DNA of 64,000 nucleotides, from the NCBI GenBank assembly GCA_016165875.1, contig JABBOT010000080.1, positions 43,931,772 through 43,995,771 on the forward strand, given 5' to 3'. Under the pieces are notes generated by a model. It had not been told where the DNA came from, did no database searches, and saw only the letters and a program-made list of their open reading frames with translations. The DNA is from Acanthopleura granulata. Lineage: Eukaryota > Mollusca > Polyplacophora > Chitonida > Chitonidae. Below are positions 21,641 through 36,900 of the stretch, one piece after another. Positions within the stretch are counted from its first letter, which is position 1. The number at the start of each line of letters is the position of its first letter. The position numbers and the translations under genes are program-made.

Positions 21641-21653
21641 GGGGGGGGGGGGG
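21641..21653 (+). repeat. Poly-G run (13 G)
   Basis: Thirteen consecutive G at the edge of the dispersed element at 21654-21776. Such a run is prone to length error. Confidence 0.9.
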
Positions 21654-21776
21654 CAGGGACCTGCCAGCAACCTGCGGATGGTTGCGGGTTGTACTCCCAC
21701 CATGACACTAGCCGCCTTGGCGCATGTGAAATAGTCTTGAGAACAGTGTAAAACACCAATTAAATAAATAAATTTG
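21654..21776 (-). mobile_element. Dispersed element, GGAGGAAACCGG family, reverse copy
   Basis: Reverse orientation: GCCAGCAACCTGCGGATGG, CTCCCACCATGACACTAGCC, GTGAAATAGTCTTGAGAACA, GTGTAAAACACCAATTAAAT and an AAAT-rich tail. It lies 65 bp upstream of the gene 2 start codon. Confidence 0.8.
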
Positions 21777-21840
21777 ATTTCAGTACACATGTCAGGCCTT
21801 ACGTCCGCCTTCACGTGTATATTTCAGGCGTTAAGTATTG

Positions 21841-21942
21841 ATGTCGTCGGATAACTCAACGGACTTGGCGCCCAGCCTCGAGGCGGCGGACTTCGGTGTG
21901 GTCGGGGGATATTTCCTCCTCGTTATTGGGGTCGGATTATAC
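21841..21942 (+). CDS. Gene 2 exon 1 (N-terminus, helix 1)
   Basis: 34 codons: a short acidic extracellular start, then [15 protein letters not shown], followed by GTGAGT. An in-frame TAA lies six bases upstream of the ATG context. The sequence just before the ATG (ATATTTCAG at about 21821-21829) could be an acceptor, so a 5' untranslated exon further upstream is possible. Confidence 0.9.
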
Positions 21943-24900
21943 GTGAGTGATATCGGTAGCACTTCCTCTCAGATTCTCGCTTTCTGTCAGCATGTGTTGG
22001 GGCTACCACAGCATGCATACAGGCTCTGGTCACAAATCACAGTACCCGTTAATAACAGGTCTTAGCAGGGAATAGAAAGGCTGGTATGGATCGCTTTTAC
22101 ACAGAAGTAAAATAAACACGATTTAACAAGTAGGGCATGTAAGGAGACAATATAGAACATAATCAGTGTAAGTAGACTATAGGGTATAATCAGTGTAAAC
22201 GTATTATAAGGGTATAATCAATGTAAGCAAGACCGACTCAGTTGCCTGGTGGTTAGAGCATCCGTCTCGAGGTCGGGAGATCCGGGATCAATACCGGGTC
22301 GGGACATACCAAACACTTTAAAATTGGTACTTGTTGCTGCCTCTCTTGGCGCTCAGCACTGAGAGATTAGCAAGGAAACAGGATTGGTCGGCCCGGCGTC
22401 AGTATGATTGGACTGAGTGGGACGTTATGTCTGGTATCTTCGCCATGATGTTGCAGTGGCGGCAGCACTTTGGCGGCATGCACGTCCTGCCACCAGAAGA
22501 CACAGTAATTATACATTCTAAGGACTCCTCGTCGTCCTATGACTGAAAAAGTGTTAAGTAAGACGTAAAACGGCAAGAAGACGTGCATATATGTTCAATG
22601 TAAGCAGACTATGGGGTATAATCAATGTTGACAGGCTACAAGGCATAATCAGTGTATACAAACTACGTGGTATAAGCAATGTAAGCGCACTACAGGGCAT
22701 ATTCAATGTAAAACGACCGTAGGGCACAGTCTATATAGTCTGTAGGACACAGTAAAATGGCTGTAGGTTGCAATCAATGTATTGTAAGGTATTGTATGAC
22801 ACAATCAATGTAACGACGCCTCGCATGTGGAGCATACGGGTAATCAAATGTTGTATATTCCAGGTAAGAATATCAGTAATTTAAAGAGGCAGAAGGGTAT
22901 CGGCGGCTCATCGGCCACACCGCTAAAACCCTGTGTCATAACTTTCTGAAAACTTTTATCTGGCTAGAATCACTTCAGAATCTACATTGGACGAGAGTCC
23001 CGTCCATGTTTCATGAAACGAACATAGCCAAGTAAGGCCTTAAGTAACAACAATGACAACGCATTCTGTGGAGGTATGAAGCACACTTGGCTACTTAAAG
23101 GGACTGCATCTAAATATACCATCGGGTTTTCTTTCTCCAAATTATAAAGGCAGTCAAATGCTTTGATGGTATGGACCATACTGATAATGTGTGTCGCCAG
23201 TGACAACATGTCGACTGTTCGATTGCTCTAAAACAGAACTTTATCGTCATATCAGCTCTTTCACACACAAGTGCAGAGCATTATTCAGAGCTGAATATAA
23301 AGATGTACAAAAAGTTTGGTGACGTCATTAGCGTCACACATCTGTAATATGGTTCATGTATAATATCCATACACTCAAAACATTGGACTGTATTTACTTT
23401 TTTAAGGGTGAAAAAAATCTTGAAATCATACTCAAGGTATTTTAAGATACAGTGATTACTGGTCTTTTCACGCACGCTAACTTACGGTTTCCCTTTAGCC
23501 CTGACTGGAAATAAACGTCGTAGTTTAATATTCACGATAAAAGAGGACAGCGTTCTACATCTTACTAATACAGTTAACGAGTGTCATCTCTTCAGTAATG
23601 AAGCCTGTTGTCTGTGTGTGTAACTCTGTTCAAATCCAGGGCGTAGTAAAATATGGCTCAAAACCTCTAAAATCAGAACATGCAATAAATATGCTTGAAA
23701 ATATCTATATGAGATGTAAAAAAAAGATAAAAAACGCCATAGTCAGGGCGTGTGATCCTCTTATTCGTTTATATAGAATCCTAAATGACACAGTTCCTCA
23801 CTTGACCCATCTCTATTATTTTCAACGGGTCAGTCCTTATGAATTATACATGTGGCTGTGCTGGTGCGGGTAACATTTCATAAAGGCCTAAAGGCTGTGT
23901 TTCCATACCTGTATTATCCCATGGTTAAGGCCGGCAGACTGGTATTGGCAGATATATATATGTATGTCCACGAAGAGGGTTGTTTGTACAGTGCAACGTT
24001 TCCAGCATACTCAGCCCTTTCATTGTGTTGTCGGTTCTCACCATTAATATCATAACACAATAACGGTATATCTCCAGAAAGCTCCTATTGTGCCCAGGGT
24101 TTTGAAGGTTAATTATAGCAGCGGGAATGCCAGTTCACGCTTCTCAAAAACCACAAAGGAGATATATTTCGTTTGAGCTTTTCTGAGTGACGGGCTAAGT
24201 TATGTTATGTACACCCACTGTATATTTGACCCGGTTAAAAAACTGCCTAATTTGCACACATCCTTGTTTACCGAACAACGATGACCCGAAGGACAACACA
24301 CAGCACTTGATAATCACCTAACTATTGATATGTTTCTATTCGTCAATACACAGTTGTGTCATTCATTAAAGGCAGTAAAATTACAGCGTATTGGATATAA
24401 ATTTCAATACTGGCTACAGACTGGCTGCATGAGACGATTTGGACTTAAGTACAATATATAACCTCAATATAGGACATAAATTGTGACTCAAGAAGTGATT
24501 TATTTATTTGATTGTTGTTTTCGCCGTACTCAAGGATATTTCACTTATAGGACGTCGGCCAGCATTATGGTGGGAGGAAACCGGGCAGAGTCCGGGGGAA
24601 ACCCAATTCCATCTGCAGGTTGCTAGCAAAGCTTCCCACGTACGGCCGGAGAGGAAGCCAACACGAGTTGGAGACGCAAGAAAGTGATAATTTCCATATA
24701 AATGTACACAGCTCTTTTAAGTGCCACAAGATTTAATTTTTACTGCCTCAAAGTACGTTGAAAACACACTTCAAATTTTGTTTCAAAAACCTGGTTTTGT
24801 GGAATCGCCATCATTACCTCAAATGGGCTGTTTCTTGTCAACAAGTGAATGTTTTTATAACGTGTATTTATGTATAGAAATAAAAATTAACCTGATCGCA

Positions 24901-27900
24901 TGAATATTATAAATTGGTTTATTCACACAAGAAAAGCAAAATAATACCAATAAATGAAAATATTAAAGTTAACAGCAGTACTGTTTTGGGGAGTGGCGTT
25001 GTTCTTGATGAACACAACAGGTTTTTTGGCGAATGAGATTGAGCGTTCAAATCCAGCCCTTGCCCGCTCCCCTTTGTCAATTGAGTTACCACTTCTTTGT
25101 CTAGACCAGAAATAACCCTTTTGTCTCATTCTTGCAGGCATCATGGAAGTCCAACCGAGGGACAGTCAGTGGGTATTTCCTGGCGGGCAGGACGATGATC
25201 TGGCTGCCAGTATGTACCTTATCCTGGACGAACCACAATAGAATTCCTCACCCTAAATATAAATAATGGACATTTCATCACCAACATTGAAGGCATATAG
25301 ATGTAAATGTAGTTGCGGTTGTTAAATATATGTATGTTTTATATTCAGGAAACAAATTGATTAACTTCGCACTACACTTGATTATACTTACTCAGGTTAA
25401 AAAGTGAGTGGTAGTATTTATGTCTTGTAAACATGTGACATAATGGCCAGACTTGTTACAGGTTACTTTCATCAGTTAATAGTAATGTATGTTTCGTTTT
25501 CACGTTACTATCGACATTTGAATATAAAACAGGTCCTAGATTGTTTCATAATTCGTGTGAGGTTTTACAAGTTCCTTGTCGCATTACACTCTTCCCTATC
25601 AGTTATTTTACTTTCGCACAGGTTGGAGCATCGCTATTCGTTAGTAATATCGGCAGCGAGCATTTCATTGGCTTAGCCGGGTCGGGCGCGGCACGCGGGA
25701 TCAGTGTAGGCGCTTGGGAGTTCAATGTAAGTTACCAGGGCGGTTCGTTGTGTAATGGTGTCTTCAATATTGCGACTAAAAAACTTGTAAAGGGTCGTGA
25801 GTTCAAATCAAGCTCTCGTTGGTTGGCGTTCCACATTATGCAGATCGTTTCCTGGGTACTTTCTCCAAAGTCCTGTAACCACCCATGGTGATCGTCGTCG
25901 CAAAATATTCTTGTGTGTGGATAAAATTCCATGCCAAACGAATATGTAAAGCGATAAATAAGTATACTCTTTGGCTGATGAAAGGAACCAAGGTATATTC
26001 ACGTCTACAACCAGTTTTCTTGGAACGTGACTTACATTAAAGCCATTTCTATACTAGAACTAAGCCTTTAGAATTTAATATACATATATAAGGACAACGA
26101 AGAGCGAATAAGAGCGAAATACTAAGGTAAATGCAGAGGCACTGATATCTTTCTACTTAACACCTGCTTGTATTCCATGAAGCCATATGCGTCTCTGAAA
26201 AATAGATACTTCCAGTCATCAACACTTCTGTTTTTTGTTTTTGTTCATTTCAGGCTTTGCTCTTGCTGCAGTTATTAGCATGGGTATTTGTTCCGGTCTA
26301 CATTGCCTGTGGGGTAGGTCCAAACTCTGACAGCTTTCAGGGTTGGTTTAATCCTGGCACTAAGGTTTCCCCCACCCACCTTAAGTATGGCGTCAAAGGA
26401 CAATCCAAGAAATGGATCCCAGCACTTATTACGAGTCTTCTAACCTCAGATTCCGTGATTCACAGACACACCTGCTCAGTGCTGTGGGGCACTGAATGGA
26501 CAATACTGCCACGCAGGGGTTAGGATTTATGTGTGCATACTGTGATACGCTATAAAATTTCTGTTCTGTTATTATACAGGTATTTAAAATATATCAAAAC
26601 TTTGATGCAAAACCTCTTATTTAGTGTAGCAAACCACTCCTTGCCCTAGGTGGTCATACTAGGTTAAAGTTTTCATTTGCTTTAGGGGAAAGTGCGAGCT
26701 GTACCTATTGGTAACGTATATTACAGTGCTGATGATTAGGGATCTATATTTTTTTAGATGAAGTTGAGAAATTTACGACAAAAAAGTGAAGGCATTCAAG
26801 AAGGCGCTTTAACCCAACGGATTACAGCCTTTTGCAGATCAAGGGAGGCAACTCTCTGTTGTCTTGGCAGTGTTCGTGGATGCCACCATAAGGCCTGCCA
26901 AACGGCACAGCATGGAAAAAACAGGGGATCTTTTTCTACATTATACAGACATGGAATTCTTAAACTCAATTCTTATACTCCTCATGGTCGAATAAACCTA
27001 ATTAATTTCAACAATGGTTTTCCATATATTGCTTTCAAGGCAATTTGAAATGTGCGTGAGGATACTGTCTGCTACATTAAAAACCACACTCAATCCACAA
27101 ATCAACCCGACCCGCGAACCAACCAAAGACATGATCATTCTACTCATAGCGATCTATTTAATCGCGTCCAAATTGATTACCGCAATCTGGTATTTTCGAC
27201 GTCAACACGAATGAAAATAAGTTCTGCCAATACATCTTATTTTTCCAGACTTACACCATGCCAGAGTATCTGGCAAAGAGATTCGGCGGAAACAGGCTTC
27301 GGGTTTATTTCTCCATTCTCTCCATGGTACTTTACATTTTTACGAAATGTTCGGTAAGTAACGAAATTCCTGTACATGTCCAATCTCTTAAAGTGTTATT
27401 ACCCTATTTTAACAACATATTGATTTACTTGTTTAAATCGTCCTGAACTTATTTACACGGTTGCATCGAGTCAAAACTAGTTCCAGAAATCAGTCGGCGT
27501 CTATCGGCGGCTGATCAGGCATCACTAGCAACGTGACTTGAAAGCCGCTGCGACTGTCCGCAACTGATCACTCGTGACTATGAGACAATGTGACATGAGC
27601 GTTCCTACGTCTCTCGGCAGCTGGTTTTGATCATTTTTTCGTAGTAGAGCATGTTCTACTTTCTGCATTCAGTTGGAACTAATACCGATCAGTTCTAACT
27701 CGATGTAAGAAACAAGAGCCGTCCTGTGACTGAATTGCAGCACATCAGTACAAGTAGCCAATTGAACAGTGGATATCAATCAGAACAGACACTTTGGTAC
27801 GTTAGTTTGCAAAGTAAAGTGACGGTCACGTGATCTAAAATCCCTGCCTATTCCACATTGTTAATGCTCCCCTTCTCTGAATCATACTTTTTAACTTTTT

Positions 27901-30900
27901 ATCTTTTATGTGTAAAGTAAGTGAGTTGGTTTACATTCATGCCCTTACATCTGCTGGCTATATCATCTTGTGTTACTCGTGAGATATAAGCAATATTACA
28001 GCAGGTGAAACATAAATGGCATGTGTTAAATAAAGCCGTCATATTTTTACATTATATTACTGAAATAGCTTTCTGAAATAAAGATAGAGATTAATCGAAT
28101 GGATTGGATTGTAACGTTATTTAGCTATGACCGTTTTCGTCCATAACGCTGAGGTCTCTGAGAAACTGGTCATTAAGCGCTCTTCCCTCAGAAAAACTTC
28201 GATACTATCAATAAATCTTGCAACAGATTGCATATGCCACTACACATTTGGGTCACGCCAGGTGTACTTTACAAATAATGTTAGAATTAGGGTTGATTCA
28301 GTAGATGTCATTCTGTCTTGAATATTTTTGTTTTTTGACCTTCAGGTGAATCTCTACACAGGAGCCCTCTTTATACAGCAATCACTGAAGTGGGACCTCT
28401 ACCTGTGTATTCTCCTACTGATATTGGTCACGGCCATATTGACAATTACAGGTAGGTATGGAAGTTTTATTGAGCAGCGTCTTTGTAAAGGTGAGATTGT
28501 TTTTCATCAAAGATGTGATATTTTTTGCGGTTTATAATGTTGACGTATTACCCATGTACGTTTTTATTTATTTCTAACCGTGTAGATTTAAACTGCTTGT
28601 CGAGCACACATGTTTTATGTAGGAATACAACACAAAAACTTCATCTCCGGCCGTACGTGGGAAAGTCTGCTAGCAGTCTGAGGATGGTAGTGGGCTTTCC
28701 CCGGGCTCTGCCCGGTTTCCTCCCACCATAATGCTGGCTGCCGTTGTAGAAGTGAAGTAGTCTTGAGTACGGCGTAAAACTCCAATCAAATAAATAAATA
28801 AATAAAACTCCAATCAAATAAATAAATAAATAAATAAAACTCCAATCAAATAAATAAAGCGATAAATAAGCGATCTGACGCTTAGTGATAATTAAAACAA
28901 GAAATGTTAGTATTTGTAATTTAGCAGGAATTGCCCTAAAATGTCCTACACTGATACTTGTGTACTTATTTCCGTTTTGGTGTACATGTATTGTCCAGGC
29001 GGGCTGACAGCTGTTATTTACACAGACACCCTGCAGGCTTTCCTCATGGTCGGGGGCGCGCTAATTCTCATGGGATACAGTAAGTAAGCTTATCCATTGT
29101 CTCGAACAATTTCACAACACCTCGCGTTTTCGGCGTCCAGAGTACAGTCCGACTGTGGGATCGATTAACTAGTAAAATATAGCAACGAAACCTAAAAGAG
29201 TACATAATGACCAAGGGACTTCTTAGTGGCCAAATGATTGTCACTCGTGAACGCCAGTCAGAATGAAGTGATTGAATGAAGTAATGGCCCTGAAACTCCT
29301 TTTATTTTAACATTTTAACATTTAAATGATCTAAGGGATGATACAGTATTTGTGTAGAAATATTAGACACGAAAACAGCTCATCCATGTGATATGTTTTA
29401 AGATGGAATATTATGACATTTGGACAAATTGGTCACTAAGTAATTTTTGATGATTTAATTTCTTAATTTAAAGTCTACCGGGTACCATAAATGCCTTGTG
29501 TGTTGAGAGATTGGGAGCATGTCTGGTTGGAATTTGGAAACATGTGTGGTGAGAGTTTGGGATGTACGGTATGTCGGAGATAACATATGTATGTTAGAAA
29601 AGGGGCGTTTTCGGAGGCGAAGGGTAGGTTTACGTTACACCTCTGCTCAAGGAAAAGCTCGTAAAAGCAAAATGAATGTGCCATCCATCCTGGGCTCTAG
29701 ACTTGCCTTTGTGTAGTTAGAGGTTGGTTATTCTCACATGGCACCCAAGGGGTTAAATGACCGAGGATTAAGTCGCGACATTCATATACGTGGATATATA
29801 TCTACACTTACACCTTCCATCTGCCAGTCGGGCGGGCTTTCCCCATTTGCCGTCTTTTCGGGTGTGAAATTCCATATCACACCCTGACCATCAGAGGCTC
29901 TCGGACAGAAAGCTCTTTTCCACAGACGCTATTTTTTGAAACCTAACTATTGTGTAAAAGACATCCTATTAAAATGCAAAAATAAAGACTGGTGTGAATA
30001 TAATGCTAAGCCGCCTACTGTCTCCCACATTGCTTTTGTCCCAGACCTTTTATTTTCGGATGTTCACGAGCTGGAAACTAATCTGGACCATACGCATGAC
30101 ACACGTTTAGCCATAAAGATTAACTGGGAAGACGCTTTTTATGTCGAGGCACATCGATGGAAGTCTCTGTAATCAAGGCTACAGTCTTCTGCGTCAAATG
30201 CACGTCACCTTACCACATATGCTTACCTTACTAAGCCGACTTCATGCGCTATCTGTTAGCCAGCCTACTCACTTGGCCGTCAGTGTATTCATAAAATACC
30301 TAATATAAAAAAGTACCATTAAAATGGTATAACGGTAAGATTTGAAACCCTGTGAGATAACGTAACGCTCTGACTGATCTCCTTGTCCTCGTGCTGAAGC
30401 GTTTGTCACGCAGGTCCGGACAATTATCATGTTCGATCAAGGATTGCCAAGGGAAGGCGAAAAAATGGGCATGCACGGTAAAATACTTAAACGGATTCAG
30501 GTAATACAAGCAGTTTGATTATAATGTTCCTGTTACGACATCATGAACATCACATCAGTTGCGCTTGCTTTAGTTTCTTGTTTCGCGGTAATGAAATGAT
30601 GAACGTCCTCTTGTTACCCAAATCTTATCAGTACGATCATTTGGCTTTGCTAGATATAATAAATGCTGTCATTTATCACCGACTAAATTTAAACCCATTC
30701 ACTGACATTTAATGAATTTTTTTTCTGACTATGGAACGTATGGCTTCGAAAAATAGCATTAGATAATTTTCTTCAGTAAAAAATATTTATGGGCGTTATA
30801 AATTATGGGTTTGTATTTAAAACAAACATTATTTTGACTTTATTGACACTTTAAAGTAATCGTTTCCTGCTCGTGTGAGCTTTCCTTCAGTGTGGTAATA

Positions 30901-33900
30901 CGTATTTGGACGGGCGGGGGATGTTTTCTCTTAGTGTCCCTGAAAAGCAAATCTGAAGCCCTGTGCTATTTGTTTTATCCCGATTGTTGTATTAAGGCCG
31001 TGCTCAAGACATTTTTACTTATAAGATGACGGTTTGGCTCACTGATGAAGGAAATCTGAGTTCCTGGAACAAACTGCCAACCTTAGACAGGTACCTGACC
31101 AGCCCTCCTAACTGAAGGCCGCAGCCGATCAAGGTGAAGCCGAATTAGTGCATGGGACCTCACGCGTCAAGACGCATATTGGTGCCTGTTATACTGCTGT
31201 CATATTGTCCTATGTCAGTCCTACCCTAACTGATGACAAGGCGTCGCTTCGGCTCGCCGATACGTGTTTTCACATTACTTAATTAACCTTAAAATCGGTT
31301 ATATATATTTCACTTTTATATGCTGGTCTAATGTGCTGTAAATGAAATATTCCCAGTGTAAATGAAATTATACCGATAATTCAGGCTGATTAATAGGTGT
31401 GCCTTTCCCCACATACAGATGATTTGCGGAGCAGGCGAGTAGTGCAGATACTGGTCTGTGGTTGCATCACTGAGTGGAGATCGGCAGCAATGTCATATGT
31501 CATAATCAGATATTAATATCAGATATCTTAATATACCAATTACATTAAATAATTGCCTTTTTTTAAAGCACCTACATGTGCCATGCTGTCAGAGGCAGAT
31601 GACGTAAGATTAGGCCATTGTTCACAAGGTAGTCGAGAGTGGTAGGAGCTTGGTTACGATCAAACATTACTTGTGATCAGTTTTAATGGCGTCGAATAAA
31701 GATTGGTCCTGATACATTACTCTCCTTCGTGTACATTCTTTAGCTGGAATCATTTGCAGATAATTTCAACGTAAGAATGCCATTGTGACAGATAAAGTTC
31801 TAGGTTGTCCACGGCCTGACGCCTTGAGGGTGAAGGACTTAGTCTCTAACTGTCAGTTATTGTCTGCCTCCTCTTCTCTTGGTGGCCTTGAAATGCCAGA
31901 CATGGCGGCTAAATTATTACCGATCATAGCCGCTAGGTGTCTCTGTTGAGAACTGTCACCCTTCCGCCAGCGCATCGGAACCTTGTTCGGTTCGATTGCT
32001 TGTGATAGTCTTTGTTTTGAATTTTCTCTGAGTACAGCTTAATGGACTGAAAGAGGCCCAGAGCGAGAAGCACAAGCGGTGTGCTGTTAAGGGGCTGTCT
32101 TATCTGAAGCCTGCCTTCGAAATGGCCAGAAACATTACAATGGTTGTTAGGTATTCACGCTGCTATAAGTAATCAATCCGGGCCCCAAATACCACGCGTG
32201 AGGGCCAAGTTTTCCTTAATGCCCACTATTTCTCACCGGGTGAATGCCACATCGTACAAATTAAGTTCTATGGTTTTAGGGCTTAAGAAACTCCCCATTG
32301 TTACCATGGCATGTTTTCAATTACAACGTGGTAATTTTTCTTTATATGGTTATCTTGCTGCCAATAAGGAATCGATCAAATGTCTTTTATTTTAAAATGC
32401 TTTTAATTACCTTATTAATACGCATGTAGTACAAAGCTTTAGGTGTTGGATGGTATTTCAGTTAAATATTTAAGTCATTGAACGGAAATATTAAATAATG
32501 AACGAACAATCGATCTTGTCAGCAGGAAAAAAATGAAGGAATGAATAATGTATTCGGCGACGTTTTTAATTGATCATTCAGTAAAAAATTCCAATGTTTA
32601 TTAGATAACATTTTGTCGATTGTAGCCATGCGCTTCCCACTAATGGTACAGAAGAGAATTCTTAACATTTGTCAATGGCATTTCCGCCTTGAACGGCAAA
32701 CAAATGAATAAATAAATATATACAAAGTATTACTTTGCACAAACCTCATGCATAAATACGTAATGAAATCGGTAAAGAAAAACAAATACGCTGTTATGCT
32801 CGTTGTCGGACCACCCATTTCTGTGGCATGAACTGAGCACACTGGGGCAAAGCTTCCATCTAAGGAGTTCTGGTCGAGCCGATGAACCGACAACATGGTG
32901 AAGCAAACCCGATGCCTTATTATTTCTCTCCCATTATCCTGTCACACGTCAGTGGTTTTGAAATGCAGCTTATCGTTGTTAGTGACTCAATGAACCAATT
33001 ACTTAAACAATCCGCAGCTTTAGCAGTTCCATGCCCTGAGCTAAAACGCCGTTTTAGATCGTTTATGAAATGGTAAAGTTTCTGTGCTAAAATCATCCAG
33101 CCAATCTAGAATCAGTGTTATCCAGGCATGTGGAGTCAAAACCATCATGAGAGCATTATAACATGACGCTGGCCCTGTGTGTTATAGGTTTTGCCGAAGT
33201 TGGAGGCCTGAAGGGTGTGTACGAGAAGTATCCCCAGGCCGTAACGGACGTTTTCCCACCTAACACTACCTGTCATCTGACCGACCCTCAGGCTTTTAAA
33301 ATGCTGCGGGACGTGAACGACGACTACATGCCCTGGCTGGGGTTTCTGTTAGGGCAAACGCCGGGATCTATCTGGTACTGGTGCACTGATCAGGTGGGTA
33401 AGACATGCAGGCCTCTACGGAAACAGCAGGAGGTGAGAGGGGTTGGGGGTTGGGGGTTGGTGGTCGGGGGTGGTACCTGGAACCAAGTTCTGGGTTTGAA
33501 CTCTCTGAAACTTAGGCGCAGTGCACTGCTCTTAAACTTTTTTTCACTGATTAAGGAGATAGTTGATACTGGACGCTAGATGATAGCTGAATGTGAATTA
33601 GCTGCCCCGTTGATCTGGTGGTCCTGCGTGTAACATTTCGGGCCACGTGACCGGCCAAAGCCCACTGCTCGCATCAGCTGTTAGATTTAGGCCTAACACT
33701 TTTACAACATAATCTGACAGACCGACTCCATTGGACTTCGTCTCCTGTCCACCTATAGTGGGGTTCACCCGGGTTATGCCTTGTTTCCAAGAGATCAGTT
33801 GACTACTGTGCTCAAATGTGCTCAAATGTGTTCAAAAGATTGACGTTCAGTGGACGGTGTGTGATGTTACAGATAGCGCATCGCCTTACTCACCGGTAAT

Positions 33901-36900
33901 CTACTTCGACGAAGATCATTCAAAAAAACATACTCTACACTTATGTCATAGATGATTTGCATTCTTTAATGTGCCTTATGCGCAATGACAATTCGATAAT
34001 GAGCTTCATTTGATTATTGTTCTCTTGCAATGCACGAGTAATACGTTATGAGTTTGTGCACAAAACGTCATCGTAAATCGCAGATTTGACCCGAATTACC
34101 GGGAATTTTACCCTTACAGATGTTAATGTCTACTGAAATATTTTAAAAATTGTAAAGCTACAAACTTACCGCGTTGGGTGGTAGGATCATTTGCTAACTG
34201 GGATGTGGGCTTGTGTCTTGACAGGTGATAGTACAGCGGGCTCTGGCAGCTAAGAGCCTTTCCCATGCCCAGGGCGCTGCCCTGCTGGCCGGCGCCATTA
34301 AGGTACTGCCCCTCTTCATGATGGTCATCCCGGGGATGATAAGCCGAATTCTCTACCCAAGTAAGTATCCATCTATCGAGCAATTAATCAATCATTCAAT
34401 CAATGAATTAATCAATCCAATCAATGAATTAATCAATCATCCAATTAATCGACCAAGGAATAAAACTATTAGTCAGTGAACATACTGTTCAATATTATGC
34501 AGATAGTGTTTTGTACACCGAAAAAACTGTACCAAGATGGTAGGCATACTTTAAATCGCCAGATTTGTACGTCGTTAGCCGACACCAGAGAACACATGAA
34601 GTGTTATAACTACAATAGAATAAATGCACATTGGATACACCGAGGCCGTTGGGTATTGCCGCATGAACGTGGAATATTACTTTGTGGGTGCGTTGTACAA
34701 TATCAGAATATCATGTGACCATGTGTTGACCAGTTAATACCAAGAATAACTCTGTGAGATCAATAAATTATTTTGTCAACTAAGGAACACATAGCCAACC
34801 AAAACTGATTCTTGCTGGAATATGTACCGTAACACTGCAGACTGCATGGATCTGGTCTGGCCGTTCTAATTTGCCTTTTGGAATATTGTTTTAGACAAAT
34901 GCCAGTGTCAATTATACCCGAAGTGTCAGGCTGTTAAACAAGCGAGCCTTGTACACTTATAGGTAAGAGGTGAAACGCAAACATGTCACACGTGAGATCC
35001 GTATCATGCTGCACGAAGTATTGGATATGTGTGTATAGATGTTACACTGAATGATCTACTATTGTGATGACAGATGATGTGTGGTACGTTTTTAGACAAA
35101 TCACAGTAAGCTTTGATCACTAAGAAATCTGTTCCCACAAATTCAGGAGTGAATGGTTCTAAAATTAAATGACGTTTCTCGAAATATTGTTTGCCATGCA
35201 TACAAGGTACATGGAATGTGCAAGGACTGGGGACACGTCTTAGTAGAATATGGCACTTGTATATTTAGTTGTTATGACATCAAAAGACTTTATGGAGACA
35301 AGAAATGCAAACTGTTTCCGGTTGAATGACTGACTGGTCGTGCTTATAATTCAAATAGTCTGTGTAACGACCTGATCAGTTACCAGCACTATTTTGAAAT
35401 GAGCTCCCTTTTACACGACGTAAACTGGAGCGCTATCACTCCTGTGAAGTAGTCTTATCATTTCATCACGCTAGATTAGATTGCTTGAGGGAGCTAATGG
35501 TAAACTAAAAAGAGCATGGAATTCGCGTTACGGAAAGGCTATATATACCAACAGTGCTGTTCTCCTAAAGGACAGTAGTTCTTTAAGCAACAGAATGTAA
35601 TATCCTGTAGTTTAACATTATGCAAAATGCAAGCTGAGCCTTCAGTTATGTTACTTGAAACAGAAATGATAAATTCTATATTTACGACGATAAATTAGTG
35701 ATTAGAAAGCTATGCTTTGTCTGTTGCATGAATACGACTGACGAGAAGGCGATCGCTGGCGATGAAACCAGCTAAAAATGTGTTAAGGAGAGAAAATTCT
35801 GTTTTTTCAGTTTTATCTGTTTACGGTCATCAGTAATTCTGAATTCAAAATATATAATTTATCAGGGTATAAATAGTCAAAATTTGACTGGGTTTCCTGA
35901 AATTGAGATATTACAACTATAGTCCATCAACTTCGGGTTTTGTTTACAAATTCCAGCCGCTTTTTCTGTTCCGTACCTGTCTTCTAATTTCCATTTAAGG
36001 GGGAGGTTATATTCTAAAAACCAATCATTATAATATGAGACTCTGGTCAGCATTGCAATCAGTGCTGCTCAACCATATGTCTGCATTTCATAACAACAGT
36101 CCTGAAAACGAAGCCATTCTTTAATCAAAACATTGCTATAACCGTAGCAATCGGTCCGTAGTGCATGCATATTTCAGTTAGTGCAAGGACCTGTGTTTGC
36201 AGACGAAACCTTGATCGATTTTGTTGTTTCTTGAATTCTTGCTCAATGAATTTACTTTGTCGTCGTGTTTTGTCAGTTCAGAAGGATTAATTAATTGTTG
36301 GATTGTTTACATGGCGGTGGTGATGCATACGTTTATAAAGGCAACAAAAACCGAAAACGAAACACAGGGTTATCCTTTGTTAATATTAATCAGATTATTC
36401 GGCTACCTATTTTGGAAAATCCTTTTCTTCTGACGGGCAACTAATCAAGGCTGGTAAATGCTGTTAACAAGAAACCTTAGAAACACCTGTCGCGAGTCTG
36501 TCTTTCTTTTAAAACCCACACAAATATAAGCCGCTCAACGAAGACATATCTACACATGCAGAGCAGATTATATCGATCGTTTCGCTGTTGCTGTGGCCAT
36601 GCTACAGGCGTGTATTGGTTCATTGTTTGATCAAAATTGTTCATCTTGCGGTTTCCGACTGGGGTAGGAATGTCGGATTTGATACCTGGATTTATGTCGT
36701 TATCTTCTCCTGTTTGTCTTAACGCCATGGTGAAAGGTACCCAATGAAGTAGACTGATTGCAATACACGAATATTCATCTTTTTCAAACGAAGGCGTTGC
36801 TTTGACGATTTATTGATTGGTCTTTAATGCTGTACATGTAAATCACCCATGCGACTCTTTATCCGCGTCCTGGTTGCAAGAACCACCGACCATTGGCAAC

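Noticed and set aside
22236..22310. Functional tRNA gene
   Set aside because: The tRNA-like head continues directly into a SINE body and the stems are not well formed.
22331..22588. Open frames of 71-73 codons
   Set aside because: They lie entirely inside the SINE body.
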